A stretch of DNA of 64,000 bases from the NCBI GenBank assembly GCA_008692225.1, contig VICG01000005.1, forward strand, positions 1,995,001 to 2,059,000, in the 5' to 3' direction. Source of the DNA: Monilinia fructicola. Its lineage: Eukaryota; Ascomycota; Leotiomycetes; Helotiales; Sclerotiniaceae. The notes under the pieces are model-generated. The model searched no databases, was not told the origin of the DNA, and saw only the letters and a list, made by a program, of their open reading frames with translations. Every line of letters starts with the position of its first letter. The stretch's first letter is position 1. Position numbers and translations under genes: made by a program. Shown piece by piece: positions 12,785-24,156 of this stretch.

Positions 12785-15674
12785 GATGACGGTTGGGGGC
12801 GTGGGGTTGGGAGGTTCTGAATACTACTTACTACGTTTGAGATTTTCCGACTCGTGTTAAGTGTGTGATGATATTTCTGGCGTAGTTGGTTGAGTATTCG
12901 GTTTGTAGTGAAAAGTTGGTTGCCGTGGCAATTTCGCCGTTTTATCTTTGGGGAGAGCGTATGTTCTGTCGTTGTTCTCGCCTCAGAAGCAATTCAATTG
13001 ATTCCTGCCTGGGAATGGCTGGCCTGAAGCTCATCTGTCTCGTTATAGTTTAGTAGCTGTTTGGAGTGTTAGCACAGAGAGAGAATTTTGAGCGGTGTTC
13101 GCGAGTCAATGAATGGGTTTTATCCCGCCACACATGCGTAGTTCGTAGCGCACGTCGGTGCTGTCTCCTGAATTAAGCGATCACCGGTGGATTCAACAAT
13201 TTGAATGAACATCTCCACTCAAAATGTTGCAAGAACCCTGACCAACAAAGAGAAAACATAACATCGATTGCACTGTAGATTGTCGCATGCGATAACTTTT
13301 TGGATTCTCACCATGAACAGTCTGTTAACTCTCAATACATCGTATTGCGAACCCCTCCCCCAACATACTTCAAAGACAAGTAGATGAACCAAACCCCACA
13401 CCGATTCATAAAACTTACCCTCCCCCCTCTCCCAAAAATAAATCCACAGACCCAATGCTACAACACTCACCACCCACGCGCTCCCCAGACGCAAATCCCC
13501 ACCATCACAAAAACAAAACACCTCCCCACCACCCAACCCAAACCTTCGACACGAACCCCCGACTCAAAGACGCTCTGATGCCAAACTCCTGTCTTCATCG
13601 GCATCACGACGGGACGAAGCGGATGCGTGCGCGCGCGCGCGCGCGGAAAGGATAATAGGGGTACACCGTGGGAAGGGGAGCACGAGGACGAAAGGGAAAG
13701 AAAAGAAAAGAAAGGGGAGGAAGGGCCTTACGATTGGCGATGACCGAGGAGCCTGCGGCCGTGTTTTCCGCTTCTGATTTCCTTCTGCGTTGATTGATCT
13801 TACGTGGCGTGGTGTGTTTTGCTGTGCTGTGCTGTGCTGTGCTGTGGCGTGGCGCACTATATATATCAGCAACGGATAATACGTCCGAGATATTCATCCC
13901 GCGCAGACGCTACATTCGACCATCGTCGCATATCCAAGCTGGGGCTTCTCCCGCTCGAGTTTGAGTTTCGGGTGGTGCCGTGCGGAATCTTCGTGAGTCG
14001 CATCCTGTGTATTGGGCCTGGTGGTTGGTATAGCGAGTGAGTGAGTGGGTGAGTGAGTGAGTGGTGCATCTGAATTACCGTGCACACACACACACATATA
14101 TATATATATACATCCACATAACCTTACATCATCAAACGCAAATCCACCCCATTTCCCAAACGTGCCTATGGACGGCAGAACGCCGAGGATCACCGAATTG
14201 TAAATACTGCTGGAACATCCATGCATCTCAACGTTAATCCATACTAGAATCTGGGTTTGAATGCGCATTTGATGGGTGTTTTGTTGGGGCCTGTAGGAGA
14301 TGCATGGATGGATGGATGGATGGATGGATAATCTCATCTCGGCTTGGTAAGTTGGGTTTGGGAGGTTTGTTCTGGGTTAGATTGGACGAGACGAGAGGAG
14401 AGATTGCATGAGACGAGACGAGATTCTGCTCGGTGTCTTGATATCTCTCGAGTGCCAAATCGCATACATATCAGATTCTCTATTCCCCATTCCCCATTCC
14501 CCATTCCACCGCATCCGCAAAATTACATACAAACCCGTAACGATACAAGCAGAAGCGGTACTCGAAGACCCCGGATCGGCGTCCGTTCCACGCCTGCGCG
14601 TAGGGAGAATATTCATCACGCTGGTTTTGCAATTGGGGGAGAGGGGTGTGGGTGGGTGTGGATGGTTTTGTTTGTTTGTTTGTTTGTTCGTTCGTTCGTT
14701 CGTTCGTTCGTCTTGGGAATAAAGGGAGGGAGCTTTAAAGTTGACTTTGGATTCTTGCTCCGATGGGGAAGGATGGATGGTGATTGTGATGTTCGTTGGT
14801 TGGACTTGTTGGATGTACGAAAACACGGAAGCACGAAAGCACGAAAGCACGAAAGCATCAACTCGCCACCAGGAAGGAAGGAGGCGCGTGTGGGGGATTG
14901 CGACATGTCAGGATTTTCCTCACTCTCACTCTCAGACTCACAACCCATCATGAAAAATGTCAGTCACGCAAGAAGTTTCGTCTCAAAGAATTTCATCATC
15001 GTAGTTGAGCCTATCATCATAAAAAGTAGAGTCCACCATACCCATCTATCTAAGCCGCGCAAGCAAGAAGCGAACCCAAGCCAGGCCCCCTCCCTCCTCC
15101 CTCGCGGCGCATCATGCGATGCGATGCGATCCGACAGACCGATCCCATCATTCGTGTATCGTGGAACATCACAAGCGTGCCAATGCAGCAATCTACGAAA
15201 CCTGACATGCGAACGGATCAAAGGAAAATGAAAGCCGCTGCTCGAGTCGACGGGGATGCCCGCCGTCCGGAGAGGAAGGGTGCGCGCGAGAAGGGCCACC
15301 GGCCTTCGTGGGGAAAGTCGGGGGGGTGCGGTCATGCAAAATTAGAGGGGGGACCAAGCTATGGGTCAAAATTATGTTGTTGCAAGGCGTCTGGGCGGAG
15401 ATGCGAATCGGAACGGAAGGAGGGTGGGGGAGAGGAGCAGGAAAACTTGGCTCTGCGTTGTAGCGAGAAGTAGGGCGTTGTGTAAAAAGCGATCGGTCAA
15501 TCCATCCATCCAACCATCTCAATCCATGCATCAACTGGTGACCGGCGCGCATCTTTGAGATGCATTACTCAAGCAAAGAAAATGAAGTAAGTGGGCGAGA
15601 AGAGAATTTTGGAAAGAGATGAAATCTAAACGGTATCGCTACGATTGTGATTTCCATGAGCATTCAACTCATGG
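12785..15674. repeat. Gene-free, microsatellite-dense region
   Basis: Many overlapping short ORFs are present on both strands, but none has protein-like composition; they follow simple repeats. Arrays seen directly: (GC)n 13627-13645, (GCTGT)5 13821-13845, (GAGT)n near 14040-14064, (AC)n then (AT)n 14081-14110, (ATGG)n 14303-14329, (TTTG)n then (TTCG)n 14666-14711, and an 8-mer GAAAGCAC array near 14825-14853. It lies downstream of the UNC93-like gene and upstream of the Myb-like gene. Confidence 0.7.
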
Positions 15675-17534
15675 TCACCACCCATCTTTTTCCGCGTGTC
15701 CTTCAGGAACTACATCCGAGAGCGTCTCATCTGTCCCCTTCAAATCCTCCTCGACGGTGACAGTATCCTTGATTCTCATGAAGATGACGGGAGCGGCGAT
15801 GACGATGGAGACGGAGAGGAGGACCCAGTTGCTGATGAACTCGTTGTGGTAAGAAAGCTTTCTTGGCATCCAAAGCCCACATGACGGCGCCACCGGCTGA
15901 CTGAATACCCTTGTAGAATCCCACCAAATTGGCAGACTTACGTCCGGAATTGGAGAGGGCCCCCATGAACCAATAAACGCATCCTTGCCATGCGGAATCA
16001 AAGAAAGCCATAGAAGATATAGAGAAACATGGGACCAATGTAGTTCTTGCCCCCGTCAGTCCAATCTACGGGCACATAATCTCCGGTGACCGTGTTGGTG
16101 CTCTCACGAGTATAGGTTTGCTCGAACGCGTATCCACCACCCCAAGTCACCATGGTGATGGCGAAGAGGAAGGCGAGAGCGGACTTGGCGCGAACCGAAC
16201 GTCGGAAGTTACCAGCGTCGAGACCGAAGCCGAAGATCAGAGCACCGATGATTTGAGCGCTCCAGTACAAGACGTTGTTCAGAGCGCGAGTGCGGGTATT
16301 GAAGACGGCGGCGTTCATGCCGTTTTGTTGATACGTGTAGAACCAGTTAGAAGCCCAAAACATGGGGAAGAGAAGAATGATGAGGGGTTCGTGGGCGATG
16401 GTGTCGTAGAGACCGATGAACTCGGATTTCCAGGATGGGTGCTTCATGAGAACAACCTTGGTGCCATCTGGTCGGACAATGTCGTCGGCGTTACATAAGA
16501 GGAGAGCGAGGCAAGCACCAAGGAACATGAGAATGATGAATGCGATATATGTACCATCATTGACGGTGCTGTTGGTCTTGACGTTGATATTTTGACCGAG
16601 TGGGATCTGAAAGTGACGTTAGTCTGATTTTCGAAATATATTTTAGAGCAGTGACATGGATTCATCCCCATGGGCGCGGAGAAAGCCGAGGAGAGAAATG
16701 GGCAATGAAAGGAGTTAGGTAAGACGTCATCCACACAAGCCCAAACTTGCATGGATTCAAAGTCAGGTGCGGAAAAAAGTAAATGTCAACAACGTACCAA
16801 AGCACCAAGAACAGCACCAAAGTTGAAAACAGCCCAGAAAGTACCAAAGTATTTTTCCCTTGTCGCCCTCATATGGGTATGAGACCATGATGGTTCCTTG
16901 CGCGGTCCAAAGGAGAGACCAGCACAAACACCGAGGAGCGCACCAGCGAAGATGTTGAAACCACCGACATTTGCGTGAACGGAGGCGAGGAGAGAGATTG
17001 CATAAATGCAATATCCGATACCACCAAAAGCCAAACAAGCCTTGACACCCAATTTATTGACAAAGGTTCCACCGAAGAAGGCGAAAACTGCAAAGGTAGA
17101 ATAGAGAGCAGTGTTCTGGAGACGACGATCATGTTAGTAACAGAGTCGTGATGATGAATATTCCAAGTTTGAGATGGGGAAATCCATTGACACAAAATCC
17201 AACGAAGGGTGGTAGAATTGAAGTTAAGAGGGAGAGAAGAGGATAAACCACGTACCATGTTATCCGCAAGAGTAGGATCCGATTTTCCACCACCACCAAG
17301 ACCACCGAGAGCGTTGAACATACCCGGACAGAGAAAGCAGACGAATGCGACCATGGTAAGTTGGACTCGAGGAGATGCATACCAGAGAGTCATGCCCAGG
17401 AATTGACGATGCTTATACTTCCAGCCATGTTGATCGATTGCTACAGAAGGGGTATCTGCGCGATAATCGATGTTGTTTTCTCCAATTACTGGAACAACTT
17501 CTGGGGTGTGCGTATGCGCAGTATCCTTCTCCAT
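15675..17534 (-). CDS. UNC93-like MFS membrane protein, three exons
   Basis: A member of the fungal UNC93-like branch of the major facilitator superfamily: a multi-pass membrane protein whose substrate is unknown. Exons 17534-17256, 17115-16798 and 16606-15675 give 507 residues after four small corrections. Recognisable stretches in order: KYKHRQFLGMTLWYASPRVQL at the first helix, TLADNM at the first junction, NTALYSTFAVFAFFGGT, GALLGVCAGL followed by WTAQGTIMVSYPYEGDKGK, YFGTFWAVFNFGAVLGAL, IPLGQNIN, and GFYKGIQSAGGAVMWALDAK near the end. Breaks occur at about 16911-16916 (surplus TC), 16852-16856 (surplus A on the coding strand), 16000-16006 (surplus T) and 15854-15856 (surplus T). Each correction reunites family-conserved blocks and the total becomes divisible by three. 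Four breaks in one gene could mean a pseudogene, but neighbouring essential genes show the same type of break. Confidence 0.87.
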
Positions 17535-17770
17535 CTTGAATTAATGGGTGCGAATATTGTATTGTTGGATGATTTTATACGTAGGGTGTATGTATGTGTG
17601 TATGATGTGGAAAGAGTGGAAAAAGTGTCATGTAATTTGAGTGGTCGATCTTGATGGAAAAGACGGTGGGAAGGGAAGGGAAGGGAAGGTATTTGTGGGA
17701 AAGTTGAGAGGAAGAGGAAGAGGAAGAGGGAGAAGAGGAAGATGTAGAGGAAGAGGAGGAGGAAATGAGT
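17535..17770 (-). promoter_or_regulatory. Pyrimidine-rich upstream tract of the UNC93-like gene
   Basis: From about 17665 to 17765 the plus strand is almost pure purine (GGGAA and GAGGAA repeats), so the coding strand is CT-rich. CT-rich tracts just before transcription starts are common in filamentous fungal promoters. The role here is inferred from composition and position only. Confidence 0.35.
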
Positions 17771-18198
17771 AGAGGCCGTGTATTGAAGGTATTAAGCCAA
17801 AATTTGCTGCGGTAGAAAATGGATATCGTCGATAGAAAAGATTCACTCTTAGTGCCTTTTTTCCAATACTCGGTATGATCGAATCACCTTATTGACTTGA
17901 ACACAAGATCAAAGTGATACCAAAAGTATCCAGCCGCTTCTCAAATCCGTAAAGCCGTTATTCCGATGGGAGATTGGTAACAAATTTACGGGTAATTTTT
18001 AAGATTTGTTTAAAAATCCATCAACGCCTTGAAAGTGAATCAGAAGATGAGAGGGAGAAGGAGAAGAGGAGGAAGAAGAAGAAGAAGAACAATGATAGTA
18101 AAAGAAGAATAAGAATAAACAGTCAAGTGGAAGTGAAGTGAAGCGAGATGAGGGGAGGTGAAGTCGTCGTGGTATATTATGTTTTTTGAAGCGACTAG

Positions 18199-18240
18199 CA
18201 TCAACATCAACATCAACATCAACGTCAACATCAACATCAA
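18199..18240. repeat. (ATCAAC)n hexanucleotide microsatellite
   Basis: Seven near-perfect units (one variant, GTCAAC) immediately left of the direct repeat bordering an inverted-repeat element. Confidence 0.9.
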
Positions 18241-18256
18241 TCAGTATCAGCACCGA

Positions 18257-19069
18257 GAGTCGACAGGTCGGATGGACGTCCATCTGAGCTCCCGTGGACT
18301 CGGAAAAACGTCGGGTGGACTAGTGGGGCAAAAATCATAAATTTGCATAAAATTCATAAAAATTTATAAAAAAATTATGCAAAAATTGATTATTAATAAA
18401 TTATAAATTTTTAAGATTAAATTCTAAATGTTTTCGAAACGTTTTCGAAACGTTTTTTAAAATGTTTTCAAAACGTTTAGAAAACGTTTAGAATTTAATT
18501 TAAAGCTTTTATTAAAAAAAATATAATTCTCTTATATAAATTTATATTAATTTTATTTTAAATTAGATTAGATTAAATATATATATATATATATAATACT
18601 TAAAATATTATAACTATATTTAAATAATAATATATATATATATAAATATATAATCTATCTTTTAATAATATATATATAAATATATAATTTATCTTTTAAT
18701 AAAACTATATTAATTAATATATATTTAAATTTATAATTTATTAATTTATTATTTAATTAATATTTAATATTAAATATAAATATATTATTATTATTATTAT
18801 TATTAAAAAAATTATATAAATATTCTTAATTAGATTCTAAACGTTTTTGAAAACGTTTCGAAAACATTTAGAAAACGTTTAGAATCTGATTAAGAATATT
18901 TATAATTTATGCAAAATTTTATGAATTTTTATGAATTTTCATAAAATTATGCATTCGGTTAAACGTCGGATGGACTTGTGTAACGTTTTGCAGTTGAACC
19001 TTTTTTTTTAAAGAGACGCTCCCACAGGTCCATATGAGCTCAAATGGACGTCCATCCGACCTACATACC
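18257..19069. mobile_element. AT-rich non-autonomous element with terminal inverted repeats and 10-bp flanking duplication (element A)
   Basis: A perfect direct repeat TCAGCACCGA lies at 18247-18256 and again at 19070-19079. Just inside both ends is an inverted AGGTCGGATGGACGTCCAT(C/T)TGAGCTC block (left from 18265, right ending 19062). Further in, the arms are AT-rich and again mirror each other around GCATAAAAT(T)CATAA motifs. The interior is extremely AT-rich and ORF-free. It holds two long foldbacks built from AAACGTTT-type units (18418-18505 and 18830-18897). A 10-bp target duplication with long inverted repeats is typical of Mutator-like elements. The lack of a transposase ORF makes it non-autonomous. 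Heavy AT bias would fit repeat-induced point mutation. Family assignment is inference. Confidence 0.6.
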
Positions 19070-19930
19070 TCAGCACCGACACATCTTAGCATTCAAGGTT
19101 CTTTTTTAAAAGGATGAATGAAGCAGCCGGGTACTTTATATTTATCTGGGCTGCATCTGATCCCCTTCTGACACCCTACCTCTTACCTCTTACCTCTTAC
19201 CTCCTCTCTCTCCTCCCTCCTCCCTCCTCCTAGTAACCTGCTTGACCATGAACTTACCAACGACGACCGATGCATCCATCATGAAAATCCCCCCCCCCTT
19301 CTTCTTATTTGGTAGATATCCCTGACGTCGGGAATCCATGACCGACCGCACTGTTCTTGATTGAGTAATAAATGTGAGATAGAAGTAACGTGCGTGTATC
19401 GGCTATTAATGATTAATGAAGGATGGGATGGGTCACAGATACTAAGGAGGGAGATTTACGGAGTCGAGATAGGTACTGTACAGTGTAGATAGGTCGATGG
19501 ATCCATGGATCCTTGAGATGGAAATCTTATCTCCTCTGTCCACGGGTATCTTTGACCGGCAAGTAATGAAATACTGGGTAATTAGGTATTTATGGATGTT
19601 TGTTATGTTTTCCATCTTCTCTTCTTTTGAAGACTAGTAGAGGACCTAGGTAATCAATCATATGCACGATTTATCAAAGCCCCCCTGAGAAAACGGATGT
19701 AATTGGACCTTTGATGCTCGAGGACAGTACTCCGTACGTAAGGTTACAACGGACGGAGTAGGAAGAAGGTACTTGGGATAAAAGTAAGAAAGGATTTAGA
19801 TTATTAGTCATTTCTCCGCACGATAATGGCCATGGGGAGGGATTATTGATAATTGATAATGGATGATGGATGGTTTAAGTGATGAGGATAAGGGAGATAG
19901 GAATATAATGTTTGTCCTAATTAAGGTTAC

Positions 19931-19963
<33 letters not shown>

Positions 19964-22900
19964 TATTATACGGAATTATTAAAAAGAAGGAAGATGAGGA
20001 GAACGGATTACGTAATCGAATGGATCAATTAAATTCAATGAATTAACTGAATTAACTGAATTAACTGAATTGACTGAATTGACTGAATTGACTGAATTGA
20101 CTGAATTGACTGAATTGGCTGAATTAACTAAATTGAATTAACTAAACAACGGAATTGAATCAACTAAACAACTGACTAAATAAACAAATCCAATTAATAA
20201 TCCATACCACCGGCAGTACATTTGATACATCCTGCACTAGGTAAGGTTAGAATAAGCGGATAATCCATGCCAAACCTGGAGTATCTGTAGAGTGTAGACC
20301 TGATCGGGAAGGTCTTCCTCATTCATTCACCCACTCACCCAGTCATTCATTCGGCCTTCTAATAATTGGTGGCGGGTTTGATACAATCCACACTTCCTCC
20401 GTACAGTACGGAGCTACTCAGTACTGTGCTCCGTACGGTTACTGCATCACAAGGACCGAGATCCATGAAGATTTTCGAAAATGCGGGGCAAGGATTTAAC
20501 TACTAGTCTGGAGGTTCACGGGTATCCTACAGACTACAGCACACGGGCAGTACATACTACATACATACTACATACGCCCATGGAGGTTTGACTAATGAGG
20601 ATCTTGGAAGGGTTCGGATATGGATTCTCTTGGCTGCATCCATATACAGGGGAGAGTGAGGAAGGAAGTAAACGAGCAGAGACAAGGAGAGAGAGAGAAA
20701 GAGAGAGGCAAAAAAAGAGAGGCAGAAAGCGAGAGAGATGACTTTCCTTCCTCCTTTCCTATCTTACCTTCCTTACCTTCCTTACCAATTAGATCGAACA
20801 TGGTTAGCAACTCAACCTATATCGTCGGATGGTTGCATATCTATTTGGTAGGGGGGGGAGGGGGGAAAGGGTTCTGATCCATCCAGATATACTTTGCTGG
20901 CTTATCATCAATTGGAAGATGCTGATTCCTCCCATGTAACGTATGATAATGATCAATGGTGACCGTCTAATTGGATGACCTTTGGTAAACTCCTGAAACA
21001 TGGATTTTAATGATAGGGCGATGGCATTCATCATCTATTTTACTATTGTCGTACTGTAGATGTTCTGTTTTCTGTTCTGTTCGAACTCCAATTCGACTGT
21101 TTAAAGTCTGCTCGAGTATGGTGATTCGACTATCGCTTGTTATCTCTACTTCTACTTCTTATTAGGCTAGGATGGATGTAAGGTTGAGCACTAGGTGGGT
21201 GGCTATCTTCGATATCCATATCTGTTGGATCTTCCATCTCTGCAATTGCCAACAATAATACTCGAGTGCTTGTAGAGAAGAAGGGAGTAGTTCTAGTGGA
21301 GAATATGATTCTTATCAGAAATTCACGATAGCGATAGCGATAGCGATAGCGATAGCGATATCAATACCAAGATCAATACCAATATCAATACCAATTCCAA
21401 TGCTAATACCAATTATTTGGGATACCAACATTACAGAGTATACATACCAACCTGCTTTCAAAAACAAAAACAAAAAACAAAAACAAAAAACAAACACAAG
21501 ACAACACAAAATAAAACAAAAACATCTCATCACCGCCTCATCACCGCCTCATCACCACCTACCTCCCCATCCCATCCAATCCCAACCCTCCCACATCCCT
21601 CGCCGCCCTCCTCGTATCACGCTGACGCTCACGCTCACGCTCCAAATCCGGCCCTATTCCCCATCCAACAAGAACCTTCGAGCCCCTCGCACCCATACCA
21701 TACTACCATCGCACTGCGCAGGAGCAACTCGAACGAACCCAAGCTTGCCCCCGACCTCATGATTGCCATCTGGCATCTCTGCATCCATCCGTGAATGACC
21801 AGCGCTCGTGTCGTGGGCTCGTATCCCAGGGCGTCGGATTATCTGGTTCTGTTGAAAGGCAGCGGACGAGGACTAGGACGAGAAATCTGGGCCAGGCGCA
21901 TCATGCATGGCCGAGGCCGAGGCCGAAACTCAATTCGTTCGCGCGGTCTACGGTATGGTATTGTATTGTATTGTATTACTTTTCTTTTTCAATGCTGGGC
22001 CCGTCCGTAGTGATTGGCGTGTGGCCAATTGCTGGACGCTACGCTCCTCTCTCCTCTCCTCTACTCTACTCTACGTGTACCCACGCGTACGTTTACAAGT
22101 TTACATCCCGCAGGCCCAAAATCACTGCTTGCTGCAAGGGCTGGTTTCCCTTGATACATAGGGGCGTTAGGGAGGTCAATACTGTATGTACTCTGTAAGT
22201 AAATCATGCTGCAAATCGTGCGTGCGCCTGCTTCGAACCTCGCCCCAAACAAACCGTTTGTTCGATTTCACCTGATGCGTATGTAAGGTTACCGTTCGGA
22301 CTGCAGAAAGACTCGGTACGTACTTGGTGGGTGCTGGTGATGGTTCCACCGCCGACTTTTACCTACGCCCTTGCTACTCACTACTTGATCACTTGGCTGC
22401 ATGGAGGAATGCAATGACTGCTCGTGTGACATGCACGCGCTGCGGTTTGGGAGGAGTGGGAGAAGGAGTAGGTGTGGTTGGATTAGTAGAATTGATAGAA
22501 CCAATAGAACTACAGGAGTAGAACTTGGGAATAAGGTGAACAGCGAACAAACACTCGGCACTATACGGAGTACTGTACCGTACGCGCAGGAGCCAGCAAA
22601 CAAGGTTTTTCATCCAACGGCAATGGAACATGAAACGAATCGTCAGCCGCCATCATCCATTCACCCGTTTTCGATTCTGGCTTGATGTTTCACCTGAAAC
22701 GGGTCGTTATTTTTTACTGTATCGTTAGTTTTGGTCGTGCTCCGTCTCTGTTTGTATGGAGTATGCCGAGTATTTTCCTGGGATGTTTGGTTGGTTGGCT
22801 GGTTGGTTGGATGGCTGGTTGAGGTAATGGGCTAACGTCTCTTTTTGTTTGCTGTAGAACTACCTATCTACCTACCTACCTACCCAGCTACTCTACGCTC

Positions 22901-23410
22901 GAGTAGATCAGAAAGATAAATATCAATAACCATCATAATCGATTATCAGCATCGTCGATACCATCGATCCCGCTTGACCTATGATCAGTATCTACCTAGG
23001 TATCTATCTACTGGACGCATACCTTCCCCATCTCCATCTCCATCTCCCCAAAAATAACAAGAGATCCCAACATCACGTCTATCATCCATCCATCCATCCA
23101 TCAGTTTTTACCTACCGAATCTACCGAATCCACAGAGTACAAAAGTACAGAGTACAGAGTACACTAACACTCACTAACCACCTACCGTACCTTCTATACA
23201 CACAAAGTCCACACCACAATCCCCATCCCACACCCCACCCGTAAACCCAAAAAGAGCCCAGAAAATCCACATCACAACCGCTCGATGTTGAATACCTCGT
23301 CTGATCTGACCTGACCTGACCTGATAAATCCATCGAATATTGTCTGCTATTCTGAGGTCTATCCATGGTAGGTTGGTTGGGTGTGAAGTTAGGGTTACAT
23401 TTATTGCTAT

Positions 23411-23468
23411 GGTGTGGTATGGTATGGTATGGTATGGTATGGTATGGTATGGTATGGTATGGTATGGT
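23411..23468. repeat. (GGTAT)n pentanucleotide microsatellite
   Basis: About eleven tandem GGTAT units, with minor variants at both ends. Confidence 0.95.
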
Positions 23469-24116
23469 TATGGTAGGTTGGGTTAACAACGTTACTTTTG
23501 GCTTTACCTTTTTCCTACTTCTACTTTTTGGTTTTGGCTTCATCTTTACCTTTACCTTCCCCTTTACCTTTATTATAACTATAGTGTTTAAAGCGAGAGA
23601 GAGAGGGAGGTGGGGGGAGAGAGAGAGAAAGCTTATATATATGTTCATATTTGTATGTATATATATCTACGAGTTGCGTGAGAGAGTGTTTATATATACA
23701 TGTCCATCACATCACATCACATCGCATCACATCACATCACACTCGAGCATCACATGATATATCAACCCATCTCATCATCTAAAACCGATCATCTCCTTGA
23801 CCGCTCTATGGTAAATATGCAGGTAATCATTTAAGTAGGGAAGTACCGTCGAGTGATACATCCGTCCCTTTGTTCGTTCATTTCGTGATATAATTTCTAG
23901 TGATATTGAGGAGGAATCTGGATGGTGTATTGAGACGGCGTTTTATCTGTCTTGAGTTTCTTTCCTTTATCCTTTCTTTCCTTTATCCTTTCTTTCCTTC
24001 CTCCCTTCCTCCCTTCCTCCCAATCCTAGAACCCACCACCAGCACCCTCGGAAGATACCACTATCCCTCCTCCCCCCCCCTCTGTACCTAGCGCCCCGTG
24101 TGGCTCTTCTTAGATT

Positions 24117-24156
24117 GTATCGTATCGTATCGTATCGTATCGTATCGTATCGTATC
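24117..24156. repeat. (GTATC)8 pentanucleotide microsatellite
   Basis: Eight tandem GTATC units, perfect over the full interval. Confidence 0.95.

Noticed and set aside
13384..15558. Many overlapping ORFs on both strands
   Set aside because: All follow simple repeats or compositional bias and none shows a motif or consistent frame.
15675..17534. UNC93-like gene as a pseudogene because of four frame breaks
   Set aside because: The same kind and density of breaks occurs in essential genes of the window, and all splice sites and motifs are intact.
21400..22200. Three overlapping frames of 70-135 codons
   Set aside because: Low-complexity Asn/Lys/Pro/His content from microsatellites; no frame is preferred.
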